From positions 454,501 through 518,500 of the forward strand of contig NZ_LT838272.1 of the NCBI RefSeq assembly GCF_900176005.1: a stretch of 64,000 nt of DNA, written 5' to 3'. Positions 48,699-57,882 of the stretch are shown piece by piece. The notes below the pieces were generated by a model. It made no database searches and had not been told where the DNA came from. It worked only from the letters and a program-made list of their open reading frames with translations. The translations under genes were made by a program, and so were the position numbers. Position 1 is the stretch's first letter, and every line of letters starts with the position of its first letter. The DNA comes from Thermanaeromonas toyohensis ToBE. GTDB lineage: Bacteria; Bacillota; DSM-521; Neomoorellales; Neomoorellaceae.

Positions 48699-50747
48699 GT
48701 GGAGTTATTTCCCTTTGTGGTAGTAGTAGGCTTCCTGGCTTTACTAGCTGCTGCCTACATGACAATCTCTGTCCTGCGGGAAGATACAGGGACAAAAGAA
48801 ATGCAGGAGATCGCCAGCGCTATTAAAGAAGGGGCCATGGCTTTTCTTAACCGGCAGTACAGTACCATAGCTGGTCTGGCCATAATTGTGGCTGTGGTTT
48901 TAGGCTTTCTTACCCGCCAGTATCATACAGGTATCGCCTTTATTACGGGAGCTGCCTTTTCAGCCTTGTCAGGATATATAGGGATGTATGTAGCAGTAAG
49001 TTCTAATCTACGTGTAGCAGCTGGTGCCCGGCATAGCCTTAATAAAGCCCTGGTAGTAGCTTTTCGAGGAGGAGCAGTTACGGGGCTTGCGGTTACTGCC
49101 TTAAGCGTATTAGGAGTGGCTTTATTGTTCTATGCCTTTGGCGGTTTACTTCATCCTGATAAGGCTCCTTTAGAGATAGTAGGTTTTGGTTTCGGCGCAA
49201 GCTTCGTCGCCCTTTTTGCCCAGCTAGGGGGGGGCATTTATACCAAGGCTGCTGATGTGGGAGCCGATCTAGTAGGAAAGGTAGAAGCTGGTATACCAGA
49301 GGATGATCCCCGTAACCCGGCAGTTATAGCTGATTTAGTAGGAGATAATGTGGGTGACTGTGCCGGCCGTGGTGCAGATCTCTTTGAATCTACGGCAGCA
49401 GAAAATATTGGAGCCATGATCTTGGGGATTAGTCTGGTTCCCGTCTTCGGGGCCAAAGGAATTATCTTTCCCCTTGTAGCCCGTGCTGTCGGTATACTGG
49501 CTTCCATAGTCGGTATGTTTTTTGTGCGTGGTAGAGAAGAAGGAGATCCCATGTCGGCTTTAAACAGGGGATATTTCGTAACTACGATATTGGCTATAGC
49601 AGGTCTTTATCCTGTGACTCGCTACATGCTGAGCGGGCCAGGGGTCAATTTCTTATATTTCTACGGTGCTGCTGTTATCGGTATTCTTCTTAGCTATATC
49701 TTTGTTTTTCTCACCCAGTATTACACTTCTTATGATTACCGGCCTGTACGGGAGATAGCCCGGGCTTCTATAACTGGGCCGGCTACCAATATTATCGCAG
49801 GCCTGGCTGTGGGATTTGAAAGCACAGCCCTGCCGGTAATCTTCATTTCTATGGCTATTTTAGGAGCTTATTGGCTGGGTGTACAAAGCGGTCTTCCAGG
49901 TGGGGGGTTATACGGTACTGCTGTAGCTACCATGGGTATGCTAAGCACGGCTGCTTACATCCTGGCCATGGATACCTATGGTCCTATCACCGATAATGCT
50001 GGTGGTATAGTGGAAATGTCCGGGGCACCCCCGGAGGTGCGCCGCCGTACAGACCGCCTGGATGCTTCAGGAAATACTACTAAGGCTTTGACCAAGGGAT
50101 ATGCCATCGGCAGTGCAGCCCTGGCCACCTTCCTTCTGTTCTCCGCCTATATCGACGAAGTAAAGCTACTTCTAAACATAAAGGGTGATTTTCCGGTAGA
50201 TATAGGTAAGCCAGAGGTTTTTGTAGGCGCTTTTATCGGAGCCATGATGGTTTTCCTGTTCAGCTCTGCAGCCATTCGAGCCGTAGGGCGGGCAGCCCAA
50301 TATGTTATTCTAGAAGTAAGGCGCCAGTTTAAAGAGATCCCCGGTCTTATGGAAGGCAAAGCCAGGCCCCAGTATGGGAACTGCGTAGACATCGTAACCC
50401 GTGGGGCCTTAAAGGAAATGGTATTACCAGGTATGGTAGTGGTGGTAACTCCCATACTTGTGGGCTTGATTTTGAAAGCAGAAGCTGCGGCGGCCTTCCT
50501 TATGATAGGGACTATTACAGGGGTTATTGTAGCCCTTTTCCTTAATAACGGGGGCGGGGCTTGGGATAATGCTAAAAAGTTTATTGAACTAGGTAACTAT
50601 GGAGGGAAAGGTTCAGAGGCTCATAAGGCCGGAGTGGTAGGAGATACAGTGGGAGACCCGTGTAAGGATACGGCAGGGCCTTCCCTACACGTTCTTGTTA
50701 AGCTTATCAGTACCATAACCTTAGTGTTAGCTAGGCTTTTCGTGTAA
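48699..50747 (+). CDS. hppA: Membrane pyrophosphatase, potassium-independent proton-pump type
   Basis: A 682-residue ion-pumping pyrophosphatase with about 16 membrane helices. Substrate-binding motifs are DVGADLVGKVEAGIPEDDPR, NVGDCAGRGADLFE and TDNAGGIVEMSG. The stretch GNTTKALTKGYAIGSAALA has Lys where potassium-dependent enzymes have Ala (GNTTAA), the accepted marker of potassium-independent proton pumps. It would save energy from biosynthetic pyrophosphate. GTG at 48699 follows AAGGGGGTAGATGG. Confidence 0.95.
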   Translation: MELFPFVVVVGFLALLAAAYMTISVLREDTGTKEMQEIASAIKEGAMAFLNRQYSTIAGLAIIVAVVLGFLTRQYHTGIAFITGAAFSALSGYIGMYVAVSSNLRVAAGARHSLNKALVVAFRGGAVTGLAVTALSVLGVALLFYAFGGLLHPDKAPLEIVGFGFGASFVALFAQLGGGIYTKAADVGADLVGKVEAGIPEDDPRNPAVIADLVGDNVGDCAGRGADLFESTAAENIGAMILGISLVPVFGAKGIIFPLVARAVGILASIVGMFFVRGREEGDPMSALNRGYFVTTILAIAGLYPVTRYMLSGPGVNFLYFYGAAVIGILLSYIFVFLTQYYTSYDYRPVREIARASITGPATNIIAGLAVGFESTALPVIFISMAILGAYWLGVQSGLPGGGLYGTAVATMGMLSTAAYILAMDTYGPITDNAGGIVEMSGAPPEVRRRTDRLDASGNTTKALTKGYAIGSAALATFLLFSAYIDEVKLLLNIKGDFPVDIGKPEVFVGAFIGAMMVFLFSSAAIRAVGRAAQYVILEVRRQFKEIPGLMEGKARPQYGNCVDIVTRGALKEMVLPGMVVVVTPILVGLILKAEAAAAFLMIGTITGVIVALFLNNGGGAWDNAKKFIELGNYGGKGSEAHKAGVVGDTVGDPCKDTAGPSLHVLVKLISTITLVLARLFV

Positions 50748-50779
50748 TGACTTGGAAAGAGACCTAGGAGTGTTCTGTT

Positions 50780-51331
50780 GTGCAAAGGGAGGATGCTCTA
50801 AAGCTTCTACATCGGTATTTAAAGACCCCCAACCTCATCAAGCACTCTTTGGCTGTGGAGGCTATTATGCGAGCCCTGGCCAGGCATTTCGGCGAGGATG
50901 AGGATAAATGGGGCCTGGCTGGGCTCCTCCACGATATAGATTATGAGGAAACAAAAGGGGATCCCTTACGGCATAGCTTGGTAGGTGGGGAGATTTTGGA
51001 GCGAGAAGGGTTGGACCCTGAGATTGTCTATGCTGTAAAGGCCCATAACGAAGCCCATGGTCTTCCCCGGGAGGATGGCTTAAGCCGCGCGTTGTATGCA
51101 AGCGATCCTCTGACAGGGCTTATCGTGGCTGCTGCCCTCATCCGGCCAGAAAAGAAGCTTTCACCCGTGGATGTACCTTTTCTCCTCAACCGGTACCACG
51201 AGAAATCCTTCGCCCGGGGTGCCAAGCGAGAACAGATAGCGTCTTGCCGAGAACTGGGGTTGTCCCTGGAGGAATTTTTGGCCTTAGGCTTAGAGGCAAT
51301 GAAGGGGATAGCTGAGGAATTAGGCCTATAA
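50780..51331 (+). CDS. HD-domain phosphohydrolase
   Basis: A 183-residue protein with the HD metal site: His22 (KHSLAVEA), His51-Asp52 (LLHDIDYE), His65 (RHSLVGG) and a later Asp in YASDPLTGL. Similar proteins (often called HDIG or YedJ-like) have unknown nucleotide substrates. GTG at 50780 has TAGGAG upstream. Downstream of the pyrophosphatase gene by 32 bases. Confidence 0.85.
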   Translation: MQREDALKLLHRYLKTPNLIKHSLAVEAIMRALARHFGEDEDKWGLAGLLHDIDYEETKGDPLRHSLVGGEILEREGLDPEIVYAVKAHNEAHGLPREDGLSRALYASDPLTGLIVAAALIRPEKKLSPVDVPFLLNRYHEKSFARGAKREQIASCRELGLSLEEFLALGLEAMKGIAEELGL

Positions 51332-51340
51332 CTTAGAGGA

Positions 51341-51448
51341 AATAACTCACTATACGAGCAATAAAAGGCTCCCTTGGACGGGTCACGAGGGAAAGGACCA
51401 GTAGGGTAATAAGTAAAGTAATAACTTCGCTATATGGGTAATAAAAGG
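51341..51448 (+). repeat. Imperfect direct repeat, about 28 bp, after the HD gene
   Basis: A block at 51341-51368 and another at 51420-51448 both run AATAACT...CTATA...AATAAAAGG with a few changes, 79 bases apart. The second copy leads into the minus-strand terminator. Nothing else is seen in 51332-51464. Confidence 0.6.
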
Positions 51449-51464
51449 GGGCGGAAGGCGCCCC
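51442..51464 (-). terminator. Terminator of the motA-motB-DUF2225 unit
   Basis: On the minus strand GGGGCG (51464-51459) pairs with CGCCCC (51453-51448) around five bases, followed by CTTTTATT. It starts right after the DUF2225 stop codon. Confidence 0.8.
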
Positions 51465-52151
51465 TTATTGCTTTTCCGCGTCGCCTTCGGCGATCTTCTC
51501 CTTATAATAATCCCACCTCTCCATAACTAAGTTGCGGAGATAAGGCTCCAAGTTATGTATGTGTAGGAGGCGGCTGAGCCACTGGCGGGCTACAACATAA
51601 TTTCCCAGCCTTCCCTCTAGTTCACCTATGAGATAGATCCACAGGTGGGCTTCTTCGGTCGTCTTGGTATCTTCCTGGGCGTAGGCTTCTTGATAGAGTT
51701 CGCTGGCCCGGCGGAGGTAGCGGCGCTCTTCTTCAGCTTCGTGATTATACCGGTAGAACCAGCCTAGCCTCAGGCAGAGGCCGGCCAGGAGGGAACTTTT
51801 TTCTTGATTTAAAGTGCCAGTTAGGTAAGCTAGCTTATATACTTTAATGGCCGTGGGTAAATCCCGCCGGCCAGTATAATCTTTGTACCTGATCTTTTTT
51901 ATATATTGCTCTGCAATAATTTCTCGCCGTTCTTTTTTCACCGGTCCGAAGTTCGCGGTGAAAGCATATCCGCAATAGGGGCACACAGCTACATCATAAA
52001 AGTAAGGATTTTCCCCCTCAAAATAGCCACAGAAATCAGTATCGCGCCCTACTTGGCGTATAAAACTTAACCGTACCTTTTTATTGGTAAACTTCTCCTG
52101 GCAGAAGAGGCATTGATAGCGCTTATCGTACAAGGGTTCGATTTTGCTCAT
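51465..52151 (-). CDS. DUF2225 protein
   Basis: A 228-residue soluble protein. The N-terminus has two cysteine pairs, CLFC and CPYC, likely one zinc site, within LYDKRYQCLFCQEKFTNKKV. The rest is alpha-helical with TPR-like repeats (EEERRYLRRASELYQEAY, GRLGNYVVARQWLSRLL). DUF2225 function is unknown. Here it is last in a unit with motA and motB. Confidence 0.82.
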   Translation of the reverse strand: MSKIEPLYDKRYQCLFCQEKFTNKKVRLSFIRQVGRDTDFCGYFEGENPYFYDVAVCPYCGYAFTANFGPVKKERREIIAEQYIKKIRYKDYTGRRDLPTAIKVYKLAYLTGTLNQEKSSLLAGLCLRLGWFYRYNHEAEEERRYLRRASELYQEAYAQEDTKTTEEAHLWIYLIGELEGRLGNYVVARQWLSRLLHIHNLEPYLRNLVMERWDYYKEKIAEGDAEKQ

Positions 52152-52167
52152 GATCAGCCAGCCTTTC

Positions 52168-52941
52168 TTAAGGTGAGGGAGACTTACCTGCAGGATTTCG
52201 GTTTGAATTACCAGTTACGAAGGGATTATGCTTGTAGATAATAATATCCACGCGCCTGTTCTTTTTACGGTTTTCCTCGTTAGTGTTAGGAAAGAGGGGA
52301 TGGTATTCTCCATAACCTAAGGCTACAAAGCGGGTAGGTTCCAGGCCCGCATTTTCCGTGAGGTAACGTATTACGGTGGTGGCTCTGATGACGGAAAGTT
52401 CCCAGTTACTAGGAAACTGAAGGGTATTGATGGGCAAATCGTCGGTAGAGCCCACAACGCCCACGTAGTTGGGTACTGTTTTTAAAAGGGCTGCGATTTT
52501 ATTTAAAATAGGAAGGGCCTCCGGTCGAAGCTTGGCTTCTCCTTTATCGAAGAGGACAGAGCCGGTGAAGCTTATTATAACTCCCTGTTCAGTTATGGTA
52601 ATGAAGACTTCATTTTTAAGCCCCTGCTCAGCGATGTATTCGCTTACCCCTGCGGCTAGGGAAGCGAGGGGGTCACCAGGCTCCTCAGGTGGGACTACCG
52701 AGGAACCACCGCCTAGTTCAGGCAAAATCATAGCCGAACCCCCGGTAAAAATTTGGGCTAGGGCCCGAACAAGCTGCTGGTATCGTACTATATCTACTTT
52801 AGAAATGGCATACATTACGATGAAGAAAGCCATGAGGAGGGTAATCAGATCGGCGTAAGTCAAGAGCCAGCGCATGATGCCAGCTGTTTCGTGTCCCCCA
52901 CCATGGCCCTCCTCTGGATCCATCTTGTCCCAGGAAGGCAA
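52168..52941 (-). CDS. motB: Flagellar stator protein MotB
   Basis: A 257-residue stator subunit. After a short cytoplasmic tail, one membrane helix carries the ion-binding Asp31 in LLTYADLITLLMAFFIVMY, and the OmpA-like peptidoglycan-binding domain follows (about residues 110-245, with GSTDDLPI and NRRVDIII). The usual GHTD is GSTD here. It pairs with MotA, encoded just upstream. The minus-strand ATG at 52941 follows an AAAGGAGGGATGCC site. Confidence 0.92.
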   Translation of the reverse strand: MPSWDKMDPEEGHGGGHETAGIMRWLLTYADLITLLMAFFIVMYAISKVDIVRYQQLVRALAQIFTGGSAMILPELGGGSSVVPPEEPGDPLASLAAGVSEYIAEQGLKNEVFITITEQGVIISFTGSVLFDKGEAKLRPEALPILNKIAALLKTVPNYVGVVGSTDDLPINTLQFPSNWELSVIRATTVIRYLTENAGLEPTRFVALGYGEYHPLFPNTNEENRKKNRRVDIIIYKHNPFVTGNSNRNPAGKSPSP

Positions 52942-52955
52942 CTGGCATCCCTCCT

Positions 52956-53732
52956 TTATTCTTCCCGGCGCCGCTCAGGGGACGGCTTTTCCTGGAGTTT
53001 AAGTATTTCCAATTCTCTCCGGATAAGACGCGGATTTTTGCCTTGTACAATACCTAAGACGCCATCGAGTATTATCTGATTAGCTACCACTTCTTCTGCC
53101 GCCTTAGCTTTAAGTTTGGCTGCAATGGGTAGCCATAAGATGTTAGCGCTGGTAATCCCATAGAAGGTGGCTAGGAAAGCTACCGCGATGGATCCGGCGA
53201 GTTGATTCACATCGCTTATATTGCTTAGCACGTGCACAAGGCCCACTACAGTACCTATGATCCCCATGGTGGGCGCATAACCCCCGGCAGTTTCAAAGAT
53301 AGCAGCTGCTTGTTTAGCTTGGCGCTGCCGTTGGAAAATTTCATTTTCCATGACCCGGCGTATCTCCTCAGGATCTATACCATCAATGGCGAACCCCAAG
53401 CCATTTCTTAAGAGGGGATTTTCTTCTTGATTGGCATAGGTTTCTAAAGCCAAAAGTCCCTCGCGTCTAGCTATTTCTGCTAAACGAACTAGATTATCGA
53501 TGAGTTCATCTATGTTGATTTTATCCCGGGTAAAGGTTTTAATCAGAAGGGCTGGAACCCGTTGGATCTCCCGCATAGGGAAAGAGAACATGGTGGCACC
53601 GATGGTACCGCCCAGGATTATGACCAAAGCCGGCAAGTTTAACATCCCACTAAGACTTATACCTTCCATCAATATAGCGCCCAGAAGGGCAAGTACAGCT
53701 AAGGACAAACCAACGATGCTGGAAATATCCAT
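52956..53732 (-). CDS. motA: Flagellar stator protein MotA
   Basis: A 258-residue protein with four membrane helices (about residues 3-22, 30-48, 145-165 and 175-195) and a cytoplasmic loop with charged residues that contact FliG. The family pattern GGYAPTMGIIGTVVGLVHVL is present. ATG at 53732 gives the normal start MDISSIVGLSL; a TTG at 53750, closer to AAAGGAG, would add six residues. No other flagellar gene is in the window. Confidence 0.92.
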   Translation of the reverse strand: MDISSIVGLSLAVLALLGAILMEGISLSGMLNLPALVIILGGTIGATMFSFPMREIQRVPALLIKTFTRDKINIDELIDNLVRLAEIARREGLLALETYANQEENPLLRNGLGFAIDGIDPEEIRRVMENEIFQRQRQAKQAAAIFETAGGYAPTMGIIGTVVGLVHVLSNISDVNQLAGSIAVAFLATFYGITSANILWLPIAAKLKAKAAEEVVANQIILDGVLGIVQGKNPRLIRRELEILKLQEKPSPERRREE

Positions 53733-53896
53733 GAAACATGCGGTGCCCAAAGGCTCCTTTAAAATTAAGAGCCTGCACCTGTCACCTCCCCTATAATCTC
53801 CCCCGGCTTCCCGCCAAGTTACCCACTTGTATTATATCGTCTCAAGGAAAGAAAAAGAAAGCTTTTCTCTAACTTGTTCTCCTTAGGATTTTGGTG

Positions 53897-53925
53897 TTGT
53901 AAAAATAGCAAAAGAGGAATAATAT
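53897..53925 (+). promoter_or_regulatory. Possible promoter of the amidase-like gene
   Basis: TTGTAA (53897-53902) and TAATAT (53920-53925) are 17 bases apart in an AT-rich part of the 250-base gap between motA and this gene. On the other strand TATAAT (53836 to 53831, minus) may serve motA but has no good -35. Confidence 0.45.
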
Positions 53926-53999
53926 AATTTCTGTGTAGCGATAAGAAGAAATTTTTAGTAGTTTAAGCTATAGCTAAGAAAGTTAGGAGGCGGCCGGTT

Positions 54000-54896
54000 A
54001 TGGAAGAACTGCCTCGTTTCACTAATATTTTTAGCCGGCTACAAATCCAAGAAGAAGGGGAAGATGAGAGTTTAATAGTGGTAGAAGCCACAGGCCCTTT
54101 TCCTTTTGAACTGGTGGCTGAAGATCCTTACCTTTATCGGCTTAAAGCCCGGGGGAAGCTTAATATGTTCGCTGGCCCTTTAGAGGTGCGGGATGGGATC
54201 GTAAGGCAAGTGTTCATCCAGGAAGAAGGAGCGGGGGAGGTTAGTTTCCTCATCCATCTAGAGGTTCCGGCTGAAGGTTTTGCCACGGCTCAGGGAGGCT
54301 TGCCAGCCAGGGCGATAGTCCACATAAGCCGTAGGCCCATGAGGGAGTTTTATCAAGGCCGCCGGGTAGTTATCGATCCAGGCCACGGCGGTCCAGATGC
54401 CGGCTACCGGGGCCCGGTAAACCTTTGGGGGAAGGATGTAGTATGGACTACAGCCCAGGAATTCGCTACTGCTTTAAAACACCTGGGGGTTGAGGTGGTG
54501 ATAACGAGGGAGGGAGAAGAAAACCCTTCCTGGGAGGAACGAATAAAGAAGGCAGGGCCGGGGACTGCTCTCTTCTTAAGTATACATACCCATGGAAGCA
54601 TGGATAGGAAGGTGCGTGGCGCAGCTGTAAGATATAATCCCCGGGTTAAAGGAGGAGAAGTTTTAGGCCGCATGGTTTTAGAAGCCATCACCTCTAAAAC
54701 CAAGGTGCCTGGAAGGGGAATAGAGCCTTGTCATGAACTAGCTGACCTAGGAGAAATCCCCGCCCTTCTTTTGGAAACAGTAACTATCACCAACTGGGTG
54801 GACGAGGGTATCCTCCGTAACCCTTACTTCCACCGCAAGTTAACCTTAGCTACTTTGAGCGCTTTTTATCATTTTACATTTAAGGGACAACACTAA
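54000..54896 (+). CDS. Amidase_3-like protein with AMIN-type N-domain and changed zinc site
   Basis: A 298-residue protein. Residues about 25-110 are a beta-rich AMIN-like domain (PFPFELVAEDPYLYRLKARG) and about 120-295 match the N-acetylmuramoyl-L-alanine amidase fold. His129 (VVIDPGHGG), His196 (SIHTHG) and catalytic Glu259 (LLLETV) are kept. The second zinc ligand, Glu in the usual EKDxNL, is Gly144 in NLWGKDVVW. No signal peptide is seen, so it may act inside the cell or be inactive. ATG at 54000 follows TTAGGAGGCGG. The next gene begins close after it. Confidence 0.78.
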   Translation: MEELPRFTNIFSRLQIQEEGEDESLIVVEATGPFPFELVAEDPYLYRLKARGKLNMFAGPLEVRDGIVRQVFIQEEGAGEVSFLIHLEVPAEGFATAQGGLPARAIVHISRRPMREFYQGRRVVIDPGHGGPDAGYRGPVNLWGKDVVWTTAQEFATALKHLGVEVVITREGEENPSWEERIKKAGPGTALFLSIHTHGSMDRKVRGAAVRYNPRVKGGEVLGRMVLEAITSKTKVPGRGIEPCHELADLGEIPALLLETVTITNWVDEGILRNPYFHRKLTLATLSAFYHFTFKGQH

Positions 54897-54914
54897 AGGA
54901 TGGGGGAAGTCCCT

Positions 54915-55574
54915 ATGCCTCCTATTACTTTTGCGGCTAAGATTCCTATCCGTACCCACATTATCACGGAAGAAGATAATATAGTAGAAGTAGCTAAGCA
55001 GTATACAGAAGGTATCGCCACTTCAGGGGATGTTATCGCTTTGGCCGAAAGTGTAGTGGCCATTTCCCAGGGCCGGGCTATCCTTCCAGAAAATGTTAAG
55101 CCAGGCTGGCTGGCGCGGTTCCTATGCCGCTTCCCAGGAAAATCAGGTAGCCTGGCTACACCGGCAGCCATGCAATTGGCCATCCAGGAAGTAGGCCGGT
55201 TTCGCATTCTGGCTGGATGTGCGGCGGCCGCAATAGGTAAGCTCTTGCGCCGCAAGGGGTATTTTTATATAGTAGCAGGAAGGGAACTGGCCCTAATCGA
55301 TGATATAGCTGGTACCATGTATCCTTACGAGCGGCACATTGTTTTGGGACCCCGGGAGCCCCAGAAGGTGGTCCAGGAGATCAAAAAAGCAACTGGAGCA
55401 GAGGCAGTGATTGCTGATGTAAATGATCTAGGATGTGTAGATATCTTGGGCATAACCAACAAAGCTTACCTAGAAGCTGTACAAGAAGCCTTGCGCGATA
55501 ATCCCTTTGGTAACGAAGACGAGCAAACACCCATTGTAGTGTTAAAACGTGTAAGGGGCCCTAAAGGTTACTAA
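54915..55574 (+). CDS. CofE-like protein (F420-0:gamma-glutamyl ligase family)
   Basis: A 219-residue protein resembling the ligase that adds glutamate to coenzyme F420-0. It has a PIRTHIITEEDNIVEVAKQY start, SGDVIALAESVVAISQGR and VIADVNDLGCVDILG. Firmicute homologs are common although these bacteria are not known to make F420, so the true substrate may differ. ATG at 54915 has GGGGGAAG five bases upstream; ATG at 54900 is possible. It precedes rnr by 41 bases. Confidence 0.75.
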   Translation: MPPITFAAKIPIRTHIITEEDNIVEVAKQYTEGIATSGDVIALAESVVAISQGRAILPENVKPGWLARFLCRFPGKSGSLATPAAMQLAIQEVGRFRILAGCAAAAIGKLLRRKGYFYIVAGRELALIDDIAGTMYPYERHIVLGPREPQKVVQEIKKATGAEAVIADVNDLGCVDILGITNKAYLEAVQEALRDNPFGNEDEQTPIVVLKRVRGPKGY

Positions 55575-55615
55575 ATAAGAAAGAGTAAGGCCTTTAATAA
55601 GGTTGGTGTGAACTC

Positions 55616-57769
55616 TTGGGAAAACAAAAGAGAGGCTCAAAGCGGTTGAATGGGACTGTAACAGCAGAAAAGCTTTTACAACTTATGGAAGAACATAGTT
55701 ATAAACCCCTTACCCTCGAGGAGCTCCACGAGGTTCTGGGCGGCTCCTATGAGGATTTGAAGGAGATCCTTCAGGGGCTAGAGCTGGAGGGCAAAGTGGT
55801 ACGCACCAGGAAGAACAAATACGGGCTGCCTTCCAAGATGGGCCTGGTGGCGGGTTTCCTCCAAGTTTCTCCTAAGGGTTTCGCCTTCCTTTCCCCTTTA
55901 GATAAGGGGGAGGATGTATATATCAGCCCGGCTAACCTAGGAGGAGCTATGCACCAGGACTTGGTACTGGCCCGTCTTCTCCCCTATCAGGGCCTTAGGC
56001 GCCGGGAAGGGGAGATAATAAGGGTTCTAAAGCGGGCCTGTACCAGGGTGGTAGGTACTTATGAACGTAACCGGCGTTTAGGGTTTGTAGTTCCTGATGA
56101 CCCCCATCTGCACCAAGATATCTTTGTCCCCCTGGAAGAAAGTAAAGGGGCCCGGCATAAGGACAAAGTAGTGGTGGAGATAACTCGCTGGCCGGACGGC
56201 CGGCGTAACCCCGAAGGCAGGGTGGTGGAGGTGCTGGGCCCTGCTGGAGCTCCAGGGATCGATATTCTATCTATAGTGAAAAAATATGATCTAAAACCCG
56301 AGTTTCCCCCGGCCGTTAAACGGGAAGCCAAGAAAATTAAAGAACAGGTGGAATCGGAAGACCTAGTAGGCAGGCGCGACCTGAGGGATTGGCGGATAGT
56401 CACCATAGACGGCGAAGATGCCAAGGATCTAGATGATGCGGTATCTATCCGGCGCCTAGAAAACGGGAACTACCTCCTGGGTGTCCATATAGCTGACGTA
56501 AGTTATTATGTGAAAGAAGATAGCGCTCTGGATAAGGAGGCCTACCGCAGGGGTACTAGCGTTTACCTGGTAGATAGAGTTATCCCTATGCTACCGCCCC
56601 GCCTTTCCAACGGCATCTGCAGCCTGAACGCAGGGGCTGACCGTTTAACTTTGTCTGTGGTCATGGAGGTTTCACCCCGGGGCGAGGTAATCAATTATGA
56701 TATATTTCCTTCTGTCATCAGGGTACGCGAGAGGATGACTTATACGGACGTGCGCCGGATCCTGGTGGATAAAGATCCTGTGTTGCTAGAGCGTTACCGG
56801 GAGTTGGCAGATGATTTCCATGTGATGGAAGAGCTTTGCCTTATCCTGGTGGAGAAGAGGAAAAGGCGTGGCGCTTTAGATTTCGATTTCCCGGAGGCCA
56901 AAGTAGTTTTGGATGACGAAGGCCGCCCTGTAGAAATCCTTAAACGGGAACGGAGCATAGCCGAAAGGATAATTGAGGAATTCATGGTCCTGGCCAATGA
57001 AGTGGTGGCCCAGCATTTGCACTACCTAGAGGTTCCCTTTATCTACCGGGTACATGAGGAACCGGCGCCGGACAAGCTGGAAGAGCTAAACACCTTCCTA
57101 GGTCACTTTGGGTTTTATGTGCGGCGAGACGGAGAAGGCCGGGTGCACCCCAAAGCCCTGCAGCGCATACTGGAACAGGTGCGAGGTAGACCAGAAGAAC
57201 GGGTGATCCACACTGTAGTCCTCCGCTCCCTTATGCGGGCTCGTTACGCTCCAGAAGCTTTGGGCCACTTTGGACTAGCTTCTAAGTATTACTGCCATTT
57301 CACTTCCCCTATTAGGCGTTATCCAGATCTAGTGGTACATCGTATCTTAAGGGAGGTATTATCTAAGGGCAGAATACATCCCCGGAGGATAGAGAAATTA
57401 AAGGAATTTGTAGCAAAGGCTTCTGAACATGCTTCAGAACAGGAAAGAATAGCGGAGGAGGCAGAAAGGGAATCCCTAACTTTAAAAATGGTGGAGTTTA
57501 TGAAGGGCCGCTTAGGCGATGTGTACTCCGGCATTATAAGCGGAGTGGCGCCCTATGGATTTTTTGTGGAACTAGAAAATACCGTGGAAGGGTTGGTCCA
57601 CATCTCTACTTTAACCGACGATTATTATCAATTCCAGGAGGAACAGTTAGCTTTAGTGGGCCAGCACCGGGGCCGTAGCTTTAGAATCGGGCAACCCGTC
57701 CGTGTACAAGTGGTTAGAGTTAGTGTAGAGGCCCGGCAGGTGGATCTGGAACTGATAGAAGCCTGTTAG
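55616..57769 (+). CDS. rnr: Ribonuclease R
   Basis: A 717-residue 3'-5' exoribonuclease. Order of domains: N-terminal winged helix (EKLLQLMEEHSYKPLTLEEL), two cold-shock domains (about residues 80-225), RNB catalytic domain with the metal Asp cluster DGEDAKDLDDAVSI, and a C-terminal S1 domain (GDVYSGIISGVAPYGFFVE). It degrades structured RNA and helps tmRNA quality control. TTG at 55616 is preceded by GGTTGGTGTGA. Confidence 0.95.
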   Translation: MGKQKRGSKRLNGTVTAEKLLQLMEEHSYKPLTLEELHEVLGGSYEDLKEILQGLELEGKVVRTRKNKYGLPSKMGLVAGFLQVSPKGFAFLSPLDKGEDVYISPANLGGAMHQDLVLARLLPYQGLRRREGEIIRVLKRACTRVVGTYERNRRLGFVVPDDPHLHQDIFVPLEESKGARHKDKVVVEITRWPDGRRNPEGRVVEVLGPAGAPGIDILSIVKKYDLKPEFPPAVKREAKKIKEQVESEDLVGRRDLRDWRIVTIDGEDAKDLDDAVSIRRLENGNYLLGVHIADVSYYVKEDSALDKEAYRRGTSVYLVDRVIPMLPPRLSNGICSLNAGADRLTLSVVMEVSPRGEVINYDIFPSVIRVRERMTYTDVRRILVDKDPVLLERYRELADDFHVMEELCLILVEKRKRRGALDFDFPEAKVVLDDEGRPVEILKRERSIAERIIEEFMVLANEVVAQHLHYLEVPFIYRVHEEPAPDKLEELNTFLGHFGFYVRRDGEGRVHPKALQRILEQVRGRPEERVIHTVVLRSLMRARYAPEALGHFGLASKYYCHFTSPIRRYPDLVVHRILREVLSKGRIHPRRIEKLKEFVAKASEHASEQERIAEEAERESLTLKMVEFMKGRLGDVYSGIISGVAPYGFFVELENTVEGLVHISTLTDDYYQFQEEQLALVGQHRGRSFRIGQPVRVQVVRVSVEARQVDLELIEAC

Positions 57770-57785
57770 GAAAGCCTTTGTAAAA

Positions 57786-57849
57786 GGAGAAGCGCTGACT
57801 AAAAGCTACTTACTTCTAAGATATCTTATCCGTTTGTAGGGGCTTCTCC
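57786..57849 (+). other. Distant inverted repeat between rnr and the PfpI gene
   Basis: GGAGAAGC (57786-57793) and GCTTCTCC (57842-57849) are perfect inverse copies, with A-rich and T-rich flanks. The 48-base loop makes it a weak terminator candidate for the converging genes. Confidence 0.35.
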
Positions 57850-57882
57850 AAAAATTTGGCCGTCCTTATCCCAAAGGAAACC

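Noticed and set aside
53826-53870. Sigma-28 flagellar promoter for motA
   Set aside because: GACGATAT on the minus strand is only a partial match to the -10 and no TAAA is present at the proper distance.
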